Assembly (NCBI RefSeq): GCF_001836165.1
Contig: NZ_KV827705.1
Location: 62,385-126,384 of the forward strand
Direction: 5' to 3'
From: Corynebacterium sp. HMSC036D02
GTDB taxonomy: Bacteria; Actinomycetota; Actinomycetes; Mycobacteriales; Mycobacteriaceae
Length of the DNA stretch: 64,000 bases
A model generated the notes under the pieces. The model searched no databases and was not told where the DNA came from. It saw only the letters and a program-made list of their open reading frames with translations. The position numbers and the translations under genes were made by a program. Below are positions 26,114 to 36,743 of this stretch, one piece after another; the first letter of the stretch is position 1; each line of letters begins with the position of its first letter.

Positions 26114-29100
26114 ATGCCTGTTACTATGCTGCATTCCATGCCCCGCCCGGCCGTACTTTTCGCCGGACAAGGCTCCGATTGGCAGGGTTTCATCACCACC
26201 GCCGCGCAGTCTGCCGCCACTGCTGACACCCTGCGCGAGACCCTCGCCCAGGCACGCAGCCTCACCGGCCCCGCCGCACGCACCATCGCCTCCGCGTGCC
26301 CCGGCGCGCTCGAGCGCCTCGAGCAGCTCATTGCTGGTTCCACCGAGTCCACTTCCCTCGACGCCCTGCCGGCGGTCTCCGTCCCCGGCATCGTCCTGGG
26401 CCAGATCGCCGCCATCGAGCAACTGCGTGACATGGGCGTCGACATCGACGAGCGCGCTGGGCATTCGCAGGGAAGTTTGGGCGCGTTGGCCGTCGACAAG
26501 CCAGCAGAAGCCCTCGCCCTGGCCATCCTGATGGGGACCGCCGCCAGTGCGGTCAACGGCTCCGATCCGCGCTCGCAGATGCTGTCCGTCCGTGGCCTGG
26601 AGCGCGGCTTCGTCACTGAGCACCTGCACGGCACCGCCGCCATCGCTGTGGTCAACGGCCGCCGCCACTTCGTACTGTCCGGCAGCCCGGAGGACCTGGC
26701 TGCCACCCGCACCGCCATCGAGGAGGCCGTCAAGAGCTTCAACGCCGAGCTGGAGAAGCGTACCGTCGGCGGCGATGAGCTCAGCCCGCGCTTTGACGAG
26801 CTGCCCGTGGCTCTTCCTTTCCACAACCCGGTGCTAGCGCCGGCCGCCGAGCGCACCGTGGCGCTGGCTCAGAAGTGCGAACTCGACGTGGATGAGGCCC
26901 GCGCGCAGGCCGAAGCCATCCTGGTCAACGAACATGATTGGCCGGCCACGCTGGCCGCGCTCAACTCGGAGCACCTCATTGTTCTCGACCGTGCGCTGAC
27001 CAACCTCACCCGCCGCGTGGTGGAAGGCACGGGAGTCACAGTGGTCTCGGCCGCCACCCCGCAGGAGCTCGATGCACTGGCGACGCCGGGCACTGAACTG
27101 CCCAAGGCCCTGAACTACGCCGACTTCGCCCCGCGCACCATCGAGCTTCCCAATGGCCGCACCTATACCCAGACCCGCTTCTCCGATCTCACGGGTCTAT
27201 CCCCCATCATGCTGGGCGGCATGACGCCGACCTCCGCTGATGGTGAGATCGTCGCCGCGGCGGCGAACGCCGGGCACTGGACGGAGATGGCCGGCGGCGG
27301 CATGTACTCCGATGAGGTCTTCCGCGCCCACCTGGCCACAATGGAGCAGCACCTGCGCCCCGGCCGCACGGCGCAGTTCAACACCATGTTCTTTGACCGC
27401 TTCCTGTGGAACCTGCACTTCGGCCAGGCGCGCATCGTGCCCAAGGCCCGCGCGGCCGGTGCGGCTTTCAACGGCGTGTGCATCTCCGCCGGTATCCCGG
27501 AGGTAGAGGAGGCCGGCGAGCTGCTGGACCGCCTCCACGCCGACGGTTTCCCCTTCATCTCCTTCAAGCCCGGCACCGCAAAGCAGATCCGGGATGTCCT
27601 GGCCATCGCCACGGCCTACCCGGAGGACCGCATCATCATGCAGGTCGAGGACGGCCACGCCGGCGGCCACCACTCCTGGGTCAACCTGGATGACATGCTG
27701 CTGGATACCTACGCCGAAATCCGCCAGCACCCCAACGTCTACCTGGCAGTCGGCGGCGGCATCGCCTCCCCGGATCGCGCCACCTCCTACCTCCCCGGTG
27801 AGTGGGCGAAGAAGCACGCTATGCCCGCCATGCCTGTCGACGCCGTCTTCCTCGGCACCGTCGCCATGGCCACCAAGGAAGCCAAGGCCACCGATTCGGT
27901 GAAGGACCTGCTGGTCAACACCACCGGTATCAGCCCAGAGCAGAACGACGGCTGGGTAGGTCGCGGCACCGGTGCGAACGGCGTAGCATCCTCGCAGTCC
28001 CACCTTTTGGCGGATATCCACGACCTGGATAATTCCTTCGCGGCGGCCTCACGCCTGATTACTTCCCTGAGCATCGAGGAGTACCCGGCACACCGCCAGG
28101 AAATCATCGACGCCCTGGCCAAGACCTGCAAGCCCTACTTCGGCGATGTCGAGTCCATGACCTACGCGGAGTGGCTGGAGCGCTTCGTGGAGCTGGCCCA
28201 CCCGTTCGTGGATCCCAGCTGGGATGATCGCTTCTTCGATCTCCTGCACCGCGTCGAAGCCCGCCTGAACCCGGCGGATCACGGCCAGATTGCAACTCTC
28301 TTCACCAGCATTGAGGATGTTCACGATGCGCCGCAGGCAGTGGCCAAGCTGCTGGCTGAGTACCCCGCCGCGCGCAACACCGAGGTCTCCGCGCGCGATG
28401 CTGCCTGGTGGATTTCCCTGCACTACAAGCACGTCAAGCCCATGCCGTGGGTGCCCGCCATCGATGGTGATCTCAAGAGCTGGTTTGGCAAGGACACCCT
28501 CTGGCAGGCCCAGGATGAGCGCTATACCGCCGACCAGGTGCGCATCATCCCCGGCCCCGTGGCCGTGGCCGGCATTACCAAGAAGAACGAACCGGTGGCA
28601 GACCTGCTTGCCCGCTTCGAGCAGGCCACCACGGATGCGCTGCTAGAGCAGGGCTCGACTCCGCAGAAGGCCTTCTCCCGCCTGAATTCCGCCGCCGATG
28701 AGGCCGCGTTCCTGCGTACTTCTCCTACTCTGCTGTGGCACGGCCACCTCATGGCCAACCCGGCTTATGAGATGGATGACAACGCCTTCGACCTGCGCCA
28801 GGATGCCGAGGGCAACTGGGAGATCGTTATCACGGCCGACTCCTACTGGGATGATCTGCCGGAGGAGCAGCGCCCCTTCTACGTCCGCGAGGTCACCGTC
28901 CCGGTGGACCTGCCGGAGGATGTGGCCACGGGTGGCTCCCCGGTGGTCTCCGAGGAGCGCCTGCCGAACTCCGTCTTCACCCTCCTGGAGGGCCTTGCTG
29001 GTGTCGGCTCCACGGCGGAGCAGGGCGATGAAATCACGAAGATGCCCACCGTCGAGTCCGGCTACTCCTTCCACTTCCCTGCTTCGCTGCTCTCCGCACA

Positions 29101-32100
29101 CAGCGCGGTGACCTGCGGCGATACTGCAGCCGAGAAAGCCGGCACCCCTGACGTTCTGGTCGGCCCGTGCTGGCCGGCCATCTACGCCGCGCTTGGCTCC
29201 GGCCGCCTGGAGGATGGCTACCCCGTCATCGAAGGTCTGCTCAACGCGGTGCACCTGGACCACGTCATCGACGTGCGCGTGCCGCTGGAGCAGCTTGCCG
29301 ACGGCCGCCAGATCGACGTCACCTCCTCCTGCACCGCCATCGAGGAATCCGTCTCCGGGCGCATCGTCACGGTGGAGCTCGAACTCAAGGATCACGCCTC
29401 CGGCGACATTGTGGCCACGCAGATGCACCGCTTTGCCATCCGCGGCCGCGCCACCGGCACCGCCGCGCCGAGCCAGGCACCGGAGTGGGGCGGCGGCAAG
29501 TCCGCCACCAAGGTGGTGCCGACCCCGCGCTCCTTCGTCGACCGCGCCACCGTCACCGCCCCGCAGGACATGACTCCCTTCGCGCTGGTCTCCGGCGACT
29601 ATAACCCGATTCACACCTCCTATAACGCGGCCCAGCTGGTCAACCTGCAGGCACCGCTGGTGCACGGCATGTGGCTCTCGGCCGCTGCACAGCAGGTGGC
29701 CGGACGCCACGGCCGCGTGGTGGGCTGGACCTACTCCATGTACGGCATGGTGCAGCTGGGCGATGACATCGAGGTCACCGTCGAGCGCGTCGGCCGCAAG
29801 GGCATCCACCAGGCCCTCGAGGTCACCTGCCGCATCGACGGCGAGGTGGTCTCCCGCGGCCAGGCCCTGCTTGCCGCGCCGACCACGGCTTATGTCTACC
29901 CCGGCCAGGGCATCCAGGCCGAAGGTATGGGCAAGGGCGACCGCCAGGCCTCCCCGGCAGCGCGCGAGGCGTGGCGCCGTGCCGATGCGCATACCCGCGA
30001 GAACCTGGGCTTTAGTATCCAGAAGATCATCGATGAGAACCCGACGGAACTCACCGTTCGCGGCACCACCTTCCGCCACCCGCAGGGCGTGCTGCACCTG
30101 ACCCAGTTCACGCAGGTGGCCCTGGCCGTGGTGGCCTATGCTCAGACCGAGCGCCTGCGCGCTGAGGACGCCTTGGCCCCGACCTCCTACTTCGCCGGCC
30201 ACTCCCTGGGCGAGTACACGGCACTGGCCTCGTTGGCGAATATCTTTGACCTCGAGGGTGTCATCGACATCGTCTACTCCCGCGGCTCCGCCATGGGCAG
30301 CCTGGTTCCGCGCGATGCGGAGGGCAACTCCGAATACGCCATGGCGGCGCTGCGCCCGAACATGGCCGGCATCGACGGCGACAACGTCGACGCCTGGGTG
30401 GCTGAGGTCTCAGAAAGCACCGGCGAGTTCCTGGAGATTGTTAACTACAACATCCGCGGCCAGCAGTACTCCGTCGCGGGCACCAAGAAGGGGCTCAAGG
30501 CCCTGGTGGACAAGGCCAATGCCATCGCCCCGCGCGCGGCCGTCATGGTCCCGGGCATCGATGTTCCTTTCCACTCCCGCGTGCTGCGCGAGGGCGTTCC
30601 GGCCTTCGCTGAGAAGCTCGATGAGCTGCTGCCTCAGGAGCTGGACCTGGATGCCCTGGTAGGCCGCTATATCCCGAACCTGGTAGCCCGCCCCTTCGAG
30701 CTCACCCAAGACTTCGTCGATGCCGTGGCCCCGCTGGCGCCCTCCGGCAAGCTGGACGGGCTGAAGGTGGAGGATCTCTCCGAGCACGAGCTCGCCCGCC
30801 TGCTGCTCATCGAGCTGCTGTCCTGGCAGTTCGCTTCGCCGGTGCGCTGGATTGAGACCCAGGAGCTCCTCTTCGGAAAGGTCGAGCAGATCATCGAGGT
30901 CGGCTTGGCTTCTTCCCCGACGCTGACCAACCTGGCTTCCCGCTCGCTGGCCGTCGCCGGCATCCCGGAAGGCACCATCCGCGTGCTCAACGTGGAGCGC
31001 GACCAGGAGCAGGTCATGCTTGCCGACGTCTCCGAAGCCCCCGCCGCCGAACCCGCTGCGGAATCCGAGGCCGAAGAGGCACCGCAGGCCAATGACGCAC
31101 CAACCGAGGCTACCGAGGCTCCGGCTGCCGCCGCGCCGGCTGCCGCACCTACCGCCGCAGCTGCCTCCAGCGACGCCCCCGAGCTGCGCTTCGACGCAGC
31201 AGAGGCCATCATGGTGCTCTTCGCCTTCCAGAACAAGATCCGCGTGGACCAGATCACGGACTCCGACACCGTGGAGGAGCTGACCAACGGCGTATCCTCG
31301 CGCCGCAACCAGCTGCTCATGGACATGTCCGCGGAAATCGGCGTGCCCGCCATCGATGGCGCCGCCGATGCCGACGTGGCCACGCTGCGCGAGAAGGTCG
31401 CCACCGCCGCCCCGGGCTACTCCGCTTTCGGCCCGGTACTGGGTGAGGCCGTCGGCGCGCGCCTGCGCCAGCTCTTCGGCGCTGCGGGCCTCAAGCCCAC
31501 CGCCGTGGCGGACTATGTCACCGGTACCTGGGGACTGCCCGAGTCCTGGGTTGCCCACGTCGAGGCGGAGATCCTGCTCGGCTCCCGCGAGGAGGACTCG
31601 GTGCGCGGCGGCTCGCTGAGCACCGTACCGGCGAGTGCAACCTCCAAGTCCGCGGCGCACGAGCTGATCGACGCCGCCGTCCAGGCCGTCGCCGCTACCC
31701 ACGGTGCGTCCGTATCCAAGGGCGCGGCCGCCGGTGGTGCAGGTGGCGGTGCCATGGTGGACTCCGCTGCGCTCAATGCCTTCGCCGAGACCGTCACCGG
31801 TGAGAACGGCGTGCTGGCTACGGCCGCCCGCCAGGTTCTCTCCCAGCTCGGCCTGGACTCCGAGCCGGAGCTCATCGAAGCCCCTGATACCACCGTCATC
31901 GATGCCGTCGAGGCAGAGCTCGGCTCCGGCTGGCTCAAGTCCGTCACGCCTTCCTTCGATGCCAACAAGGCCGTGCTTTTCGACGACTCCTGGGCCATCG
32001 CCCGCGAGCGCCTCGCCCGCCTGGCACTGGGCCAGGCCGAGTACACGGTGGACAGCTTCCGCGGTGCCGGCGAGGACCTGGCGCGTCAGGCCCGCTGGTG

Positions 32101-35029
32101 GAAGCGCGAGGACATCGCCAAGGCCGCCGTGGACACCACGCCCGGCGCGTTCGCCGATGAGGTCGCCCTGGTCACGGGCGCTGCCCCCGGTTCCATCGCC
32201 ACCGCGCTGGTGGAGCGCCTGCTGGAGGGTGGCGCGACCGTCATCATGACCGCCTCCCGCGTCAGCCAGGCCCGCAAGGAATTCGCGCGCACGCTCTACG
32301 CCGAGCACGGCGCTGCCGGTTCCGCCCTGTGGCTGGTCCCGGCGAACCTGTCGAGCTTCCGCGATATTGACGCGCTCATCGACTGGATCGGCTCCGAGCA
32401 GCGCGAGTCGGTGGGCAACGAGGTCAAGATCCTCAAGCCAGCGCTGACCCCGACGCTGGCCTTCCCCTTCGCCGCGCCGAGCGTGTCCGGCTCGCTGGCG
32501 GATGCCTCCGGCACCACCGAGACGCAGGCCCGCCTGCTGCTGTGGTCCGTCGAGCGCACCATCGCGGGGCTGGCAAGGCTGAGCCAGGAGGACGTGGACA
32601 AGCGCTGCCACGTTGTCCTTCCGGGCTCGCCCAACCGCGGCACCTTCGGCGGCGACGGCGCCTACGGCGAGGTCAAGGCGGCACTCGATGCCATCCTCAA
32701 TAAGTGGAAGGTCGAGGCCGGCTGGCCGCAGGGTGTCACCCTGGCACAGGCCAAGATCGGCTGGGTTGCCGGCACGCACCTCATGGGCGGCAACGATGGG
32801 CTGGTGCCCGCCGCTGAGAAGGCCGGCATCAAGGTGTGGAGCCCGGAGGAGATTTCCGCCGAGCTCATGGACCTGGCCAGCGCCGACTCGCGCGAGCAGG
32901 CAGCTCACGCGCCGGTGGAGAAGGACCTCACCGGCGGCCTGGAGGGCTTCTCCCTCAAGGAGCTTGCTGCCGGTGCGGAGCCGACTGACGTCGTTCCGCA
33001 CGAAGATATAGAAGCCCCCGCGACCATCACCGCGCTGCCCAACCAGGTGCAGGCAGTACAACCTGGGCTGGAGGAAGAAGTCGGCCAGGTCACCACGGAC
33101 CTGAAGGACATGGTGGTCATCGCCGGCATCGGCGAGGTCTCCTCGTGGGGCTCCGGCCGCACGCGCTTCGAGGCCGAGTATGGCCTGCAGCGTGATGGTT
33201 CCGCGGAGCTGACCGCCGCCGGTGTGCTGGAGCTGGCCTGGATGACCGGGCTGGTGGAATGGCGCGAGGACCCGCACCCGGGCTGGTTCGTCGTGGAAAA
33301 CGACGAAGAGATCGCCGAAGAGGACATCTTCGACCGCTTCCGCGATGAGGTCGTCGCGCGCTGTGGCATCCGCACGCTGACGGATAAGTATCACCTCACC
33401 GACCGCGGCTCCATCGATCTGACCACCGTCTTCCTGGATCGCGACGTCACCTTCACCGTGGATTCGGAGGCCACCGCCCGCGATATTCAGGACGCGGACC
33501 CGGAGTTCGTCAGCATCGTCGAGGAGGATGGCGAATGGCAGGTCACCCGCCGCAAGGGTGCCACCGTCAAGGTGCCGCGCAAGGCCACGCTCACCCGCAC
33601 CGTCGCCGCCCAGATGCCGGATGACTTCGACGCCGCCAAGTGGGGAATCCCGGAGCACATGCTCGATTCCTTGGACCGCATGGCGGTGTGGAACCTGGTC
33701 AGCGCGGTGGATGCCTTCACCCAGGCCGGCTTCTCCCCGGCGGAGCTGCTGCGCTCCATCCATCCGGGTCAGGTGGCCACCACGCAGGGCACCGGTATCG
33801 GTGGCATGGAGTCCCTGCACAAGGTCTTCGTCACCCGCTTCCTCGGTGAGGAGCGCCCGTCCGACATCCTGCAGGAGGCCCTGCCCAACGTCATCGCGGC
33901 GCACACCATGCAGTCCCTCGTGGGCGGCTATGGTTCCATGATTCACCCCATCGGCGCCTGCGCTACTGCGGCGGTCTCGATTGAGGAGGCCGTGGACAAG
34001 ATTGCCCTGGGCAAGGCCGATGTGGTCGTGGCCGGCGGCATCGACGATGTCCAGGTGGAATCCCTCCAGGGCTTCGGCGACATGAACGCCACCGCGGAGA
34101 CCGCGAAGATGACCGCCAAGGGGATTGATGATCGCTTCATCTCCCGCGCCAACGACCGCCGCCGCGGCGGCTTCCTCGAAGGCGAGGGCGGCGGCACGGT
34201 CCTGCTAGTTCGCGCCTCACTAGCAGCCGATTTAGGGCTGCCGGTGCTCGCGGTGGTCGCGCACGCTGCCTCTTATGGCGACGGCGCCCACACCTCCATC
34301 CCGGCCCCTGGCCTGGGTGCGCTGGGTGCTGGCCGCGGCCGGGAGAACTCCCGCCTGGCGCGCTCGCTGCGCGGTCTGGGCCTCACACCCAACGACGTCA
34401 GTGTCCTGTCCAAGCACGACACCTCCACCAACGCCAACGACCCCAACGAGTCGGAGCTGCACTCCCTGCTGTGGCCGGCGATTGGCCGCGATGAGGATCA
34501 GCCGATGTTCGTCATCTCCCAGAAGACGCTCACCGGGCACTCCAAGGCGGGTGCCGCGCTCTTCCAAACCGGCGGCATCATCGACGTCTTCCGCACGCAC
34601 CGCATCCCGGCGAACGTGTCCCTGGACTGCGTCGACCCGCTCATCGCACCGAAGGCGCCGAACCTGGTGTGGCTGCGCTCCCCGCTGGACCTCGCTGCGG
34701 CGGGCCACAGCGTGAAGGCCGCCGCACTGACCTCGCTCGGCTTCGGCCACGTCAGCGCGCTCATCGTCTACGCCCACCCCGGTGTGTTCGAACAGGCAGT
34801 GTCCCAGCAGCGCGGGGCGGACGCCGCCACGCAATGGCGTGAGCGCGCCGAGCAACGCCTGCGCGCTGGCCGCGCCCACTTCGAGGCCGGCATGCTGGGC
34901 CGCGCCCCGCTCTTCGAGGTCATCGAGGGCCGCCGCCTCCCGGCACGCGACGCCAAGGCCGCCGAGATTGCCATGCTTCTCGACGACTCCGCGCGCCTCA
35001 CCGAGGACGGCACCTACCCCTCCGCCTAA
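26114..35029 (+). CDS. fas: Type I fatty acid synthase (FAS-I), single polypeptide
   Basis: 2,971 residues, with AGAGGAAAG just before the ATG. It makes acyl-CoAs from acetyl- and malonyl-CoA and is the head of the mycolate pathway in corynebacteria. Domains in order: acetyltransferase (Ser118 in GHSQGS); FMN enoyl reductase (about 345-650, GLSPIMLGGMTP); MaoC-like dehydratase (around 1160, GDYNPIHTSYN); malonyl/palmitoyl transferase (Ser1364 in GHSLGEY); an Ala/Pro-rich linker (about 1640-1690) and ACP (Ser1729 in GVSSRRNQ is the likely phosphopantetheine site); ketoreductase (from about 2015, LVTGAAPGSIA); ketosynthase (Cys2616 in GACATAAVS, His2768 and His2809). No phosphopantetheinyl transferase domain is seen at the end, so activation needs a separate AcpS. 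A terminator follows. Confidence 0.97.
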   Translation: MPVTMLHSMPRPAVLFAGQGSDWQGFITTAAQSAATADTLRETLAQARSLTGPAARTIASACPGALERLEQLIAGSTESTSLDALPAVSVPGIVLGQIAAIEQLRDMGVDIDERAGHSQGSLGALAVDKPAEALALAILMGTAASAVNGSDPRSQMLSVRGLERGFVTEHLHGTAAIAVVNGRRHFVLSGSPEDLAATRTAIEEAVKSFNAELEKRTVGGDELSPRFDELPVALPFHNPVLAPAAERTVALAQKCELDVDEARAQAEAILVNEHDWPATLAALNSEHLIVLDRALTNLTRRVVEGTGVTVVSAATPQELDALATPGTELPKALNYADFAPRTIELPNGRTYTQTRFSDLTGLSPIMLGGMTPTSADGEIVAAAANAGHWTEMAGGGMYSDEVFRAHLATMEQHLRPGRTAQFNTMFFDRFLWNLHFGQARIVPKARAAGAAFNGVCISAGIPEVEEAGELLDRLHADGFPFISFKPGTAKQIRDVLAIATAYPEDRIIMQVEDGHAGGHHSWVNLDDMLLDTYAEIRQHPNVYLAVGGGIASPDRATSYLPGEWAKKHAMPAMPVDAVFLGTVAMATKEAKATDSVKDLLVNTTGISPEQNDGWVGRGTGANGVASSQSHLLADIHDLDNSFAAASRLITSLSIEEYPAHRQEIIDALAKTCKPYFGDVESMTYAEWLERFVELAHPFVDPSWDDRFFDLLHRVEARLNPADHGQIATLFTSIEDVHDAPQAVAKLLAEYPAARNTEVSARDAAWWISLHYKHVKPMPWVPAIDGDLKSWFGKDTLWQAQDERYTADQVRIIPGPVAVAGITKKNEPVADLLARFEQATTDALLEQGSTPQKAFSRLNSAADEAAFLRTSPTLLWHGHLMANPAYEMDDNAFDLRQDAEGNWEIVITADSYWDDLPEEQRPFYVREVTVPVDLPEDVATGGSPVVSEERLPNSVFTLLEGLAGVGSTAEQGDEITKMPTVESGYSFHFPASLLSAHSAVTCGDTAAEKAGTPDVLVGPCWPAIYAALGSGRLEDGYPVIEGLLNAVHLDHVIDVRVPLEQLADGRQIDVTSSCTAIEESVSGRIVTVELELKDHASGDIVATQMHRFAIRGRATGTAAPSQAPEWGGGKSATKVVPTPRSFVDRATVTAPQDMTPFALVSGDYNPIHTSYNAAQLVNLQAPLVHGMWLSAAAQQVAGRHGRVVGWTYSMYGMVQLGDDIEVTVERVGRKGIHQALEVTCRIDGEVVSRGQALLAAPTTAYVYPGQGIQAEGMGKGDRQASPAAREAWRRADAHTRENLGFSIQKIIDENPTELTVRGTTFRHPQGVLHLTQFTQVALAVVAYAQTERLRAEDALAPTSYFAGHSLGEYTALASLANIFDLEGVIDIVYSRGSAMGSLVPRDAEGNSEYAMAALRPNMAGIDGDNVDAWVAEVSESTGEFLEIVNYNIRGQQYSVAGTKKGLKALVDKANAIAPRAAVMVPGIDVPFHSRVLREGVPAFAEKLDELLPQELDLDALVGRYIPNLVARPFELTQDFVDAVAPLAPSGKLDGLKVEDLSEHELARLLLIELLSWQFASPVRWIETQELLFGKVEQIIEVGLASSPTLTNLASRSLAVAGIPEGTIRVLNVERDQEQVMLADVSEAPAAEPAAESEAEEAPQANDAPTEATEAPAAAAPAAAPTAAAASSDAPELRFDAAEAIMVLFAFQNKIRVDQITDSDTVEELTNGVSSRRNQLLMDMSAEIGVPAIDGAADADVATLREKVATAAPGYSAFGPVLGEAVGARLRQLFGAAGLKPTAVADYVTGTWGLPESWVAHVEAEILLGSREEDSVRGGSLSTVPASATSKSAAHELIDAAVQAVAATHGASVSKGAAAGGAGGGAMVDSAALNAFAETVTGENGVLATAARQVLSQLGLDSEPELIEAPDTTVIDAVEAELGSGWLKSVTPSFDANKAVLFDDSWAIARERLARLALGQAEYTVDSFRGAGEDLARQARWWKREDIAKAAVDTTPGAFADEVALVTGAAPGSIATALVERLLEGGATVIMTASRVSQARKEFARTLYAEHGAAGSALWLVPANLSSFRDIDALIDWIGSEQRESVGNEVKILKPALTPTLAFPFAAPSVSGSLADASGTTETQARLLLWSVERTIAGLARLSQEDVDKRCHVVLPGSPNRGTFGGDGAYGEVKAALDAILNKWKVEAGWPQGVTLAQAKIGWVAGTHLMGGNDGLVPAAEKAGIKVWSPEEISAELMDLASADSREQAAHAPVEKDLTGGLEGFSLKELAAGAEPTDVVPHEDIEAPATITALPNQVQAVQPGLEEEVGQVTTDLKDMVVIAGIGEVSSWGSGRTRFEAEYGLQRDGSAELTAAGVLELAWMTGLVEWREDPHPGWFVVENDEEIAEEDIFDRFRDEVVARCGIRTLTDKYHLTDRGSIDLTTVFLDRDVTFTVDSEATARDIQDADPEFVSIVEEDGEWQVTRRKGATVKVPRKATLTRTVAAQMPDDFDAAKWGIPEHMLDSLDRMAVWNLVSAVDAFTQAGFSPAELLRSIHPGQVATTQGTGIGGMESLHKVFVTRFLGEERPSDILQEALPNVIAAHTMQSLVGGYGSMIHPIGACATAAVSIEEAVDKIALGKADVVVAGGIDDVQVESLQGFGDMNATAETAKMTAKGIDDRFISRANDRRRGGFLEGEGGGTVLLVRASLAADLGLPVLAVVAHAASYGDGAHTSIPAPGLGALGAGRGRENSRLARSLRGLGLTPNDVSVLSKHDTSTNANDPNESELHSLLWPAIGRDEDQPMFVISQKTLTGHSKAGAALFQTGGIIDVFRTHRIPANVSLDCVDPLIAPKAPNLVWLRSPLDLAAAGHSVKAAALTSLGFGHVSALIVYAHPGVFEQAVSQQRGADAATQWRERAEQRLRAGRAHFEAGMLGRAPLFEVIEGRRLPARDAKAAEIAMLLDDSARLTEDGTYPSA

Positions 35030-35064
35030 GGCGCAGATCCCCTAACAACAAGCCCTAAGAACAA

Positions 35065-35107
35065 GCCGAGGACGTCCGCTCAGAAGCGGGCCTCCTCGGC
35101 TTCTTTT
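35065..35107 (+). terminator. Terminator of the FAS-I gene
   Basis: GCCGAGGA pairs with TCCTCGGC; an inner hairpin CCGCT/AGCGG fills the loop, and TTCTTTT follows. It starts 35 bases after the stop codon. Confidence 0.85.
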
Positions 35108-35195
35108 CTGCCTGCACCCTTCGCCTCGTGATAGTTTTTTCGCATAAGGCACCGTTTACTTAATTGCGAGACTTCCACGAACCAGAGGACGAAGC

Positions 35196-35399
35196 ATGGA
35201 TATTGAAAAATTCCTCATGACAGCGGTCGGCGTGCTCAGCGTGATTTCCCTTGCCGGTTGGCTCTTCGCTGATTACGAGTGGTCAACCAGGGCCACAACG
35301 GTGATGGGGTTTGGGTTCCTAGTCTCAGCACTCCTCAATAAAAGCAGGCAAGACAAAGCTTCTAGCCACCGCCGGGTAGCTGAAGAATCTGCGCAGTAA
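35196..35399 (+). CDS. Small membrane protein
   Basis: 67 residues. Two hydrophobic helices (about 8-27, VGVLSVISLAGWLFA, and 34-48, TTVMGFGFLVSALL) are followed by a basic, Ser-rich tail of about 20 residues. AGAGGACGAAGC lies just upstream of the ATG, a good ribosome binding site. The gene is isolated: a terminator separates it from FAS-I, and BrkB-family and luxS genes come next on other strands. Composition is a little more AT-rich than its neighbours. I recognise no family. Confidence 0.6.
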   Translation: MDIEKFLMTAVGVLSVISLAGWLFADYEWSTRATTVMGFGFLVSALLNKSRQDKASSHRRVAEESAQ

Positions 35400-35474
35400 C
35401 CGCCCAGCTTCACAACTGCCCTATCTGCCAAACTTAGCGCCGATCCATGCAACGCGAGGGCAAGGTTTTGTCAA

Positions 35475-36659
35475 CTAGGCGCGTTCTTCCATTGCTTCCT
35501 CTGGAAGCTCATCCTGCGCCTGCCGCGCGTTATCTGAAATCTCACGCGCCCTCTGCTCCAAGCTCTCCTGGGCGCGGGCCTGGGCTTGAGAGGAGCTATC
35601 GGAACGCGGCGGAGCTTGGATGAAACGCTCGGAGTGCAATCCCAGCTGCAGCTCCTTAGCGCGCAGCACCTCGGCATCAATCTTGATGCCGACGATGAGC
35701 ACCGTGTTCATCAACCACGTGGCCACGAAGACCGCCATGACGGTACTCAATGCACCATAGGCAGTGGCCGCAGCGAGGTACTTCAGGTAGAGGCCTACCA
35801 AGCCCCACGACGCGACCGTGCCTACGAGCGCCACCACGGAGCCATAGGTAATCCATCTAAAGCGCCCGGGCCGCACGTTGGGGCTGAAGTGATAAAGCAC
35901 CGCGATGAGCGTGAGCACCACAACCACAGTGACTGGGAAGCGCAGCCAGTTCCACACCGGGAGGAAGATTCGCACCAAGTACGTGGCAGCATCCTCCAGT
36001 CCTACAGTGCGTGCAAGCGGAATCAGCCCCTCATTAAGAACTGCATCACGCAGCAAGTTGGCAAAGAGCACGATCACCGCGCCGACCACAATGACTGCTG
36101 TCAGCCCCCACATCAGCGCCCACGTGCGGATGATGCCACGACCCTCCACCCGGCCGTACACGGTATTGGCTGTCCGCGAGAAGGCCCGCACATATGCCGA
36201 CGCTGAAAACAGCGAAATAGCCAGCGAGATGATCAGTGCCAACGTGCCCTGCGCGCTGGAGCCGATAATCGTGCCGACGACCGTATGGGCTTGCTCAGAA
36301 AGCGAACCGGGGACGTACTGCTCAATGAACTCAGAAGTCAGCTGCTCCACTTCCGCTTGGCGGGAGGAGAAGATAAGCGTGGCGATGGAATAGGCAGCCA
36401 GCACCGTGGGCGCAAAAGCCATGAGCGTGAAGTAGGTCATCCCGGCGGCACGGTCCATGAAGGCATCGTGGAAGAAGTCATTCCACGTGCGGCGGATGAC
36501 CAGCCCCCAGCTCTCCTTGCGCAGGCGATTACCTTTGGCGAGGGGGTTGCGCTCATCATCGTGTCCCTGGACCTCCAGGACGGTCGGGCCCTTAAACGGC
36601 ACGATGGTCTCCGGCTCCTCGGCCGGCATAGCGTTGCCTCGGGTCTCCTCTTCGCTCAT
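35475..36659 (-). CDS. YihY/BrkB-family membrane protein
   Basis: 394 residues. The core (about 45-320) has six predicted helices and the family blocks FFHDAFMDRAAGMTYFTLMAF at the start and VVVLTLIAVLYHFSPNV later. The N-terminal 40 residues are acidic and polar, and the last 60 residues are rich in Gln, Arg and Glu and probably helical. The family was once named ribonuclease BN by mistake; its real function is unknown. Divergent from luxS with 84 bases between the starts. Confidence 0.85.
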   Translation of the reverse strand: MSEEETRGNAMPAEEPETIVPFKGPTVLEVQGHDDERNPLAKGNRLRKESWGLVIRRTWNDFFHDAFMDRAAGMTYFTLMAFAPTVLAAYSIATLIFSSRQAEVEQLTSEFIEQYVPGSLSEQAHTVVGTIIGSSAQGTLALIISLAISLFSASAYVRAFSRTANTVYGRVEGRGIIRTWALMWGLTAVIVVGAVIVLFANLLRDAVLNEGLIPLARTVGLEDAATYLVRIFLPVWNWLRFPVTVVVVLTLIAVLYHFSPNVRPGRFRWITYGSVVALVGTVASWGLVGLYLKYLAAATAYGALSTVMAVFVATWLMNTVLIVGIKIDAEVLRAKELQLGLHSERFIQAPPRSDSSSQAQARAQESLEQRAREISDNARQAQDELPEEAMEERA

Positions 36660-36743
36660 ATCTGACCAGCGTATGCGGCACAGCCCGCATTCAGGGGAAG
36701 GACACTCAGGCCACAGGCCAAGCCGTGGTTACACTGGGGAGGC

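Noticed and set aside
30410..33946. Open frame of 1,178 codons on the strand opposite FAS-I, and another of 519 codons at 28643-30202
   Set aside because: They lie wholly inside FAS-I; the products are rich in Gly, Arg, His, Asp and Val with no family motif. This is the usual antisense shadow of a GC-rich gene.
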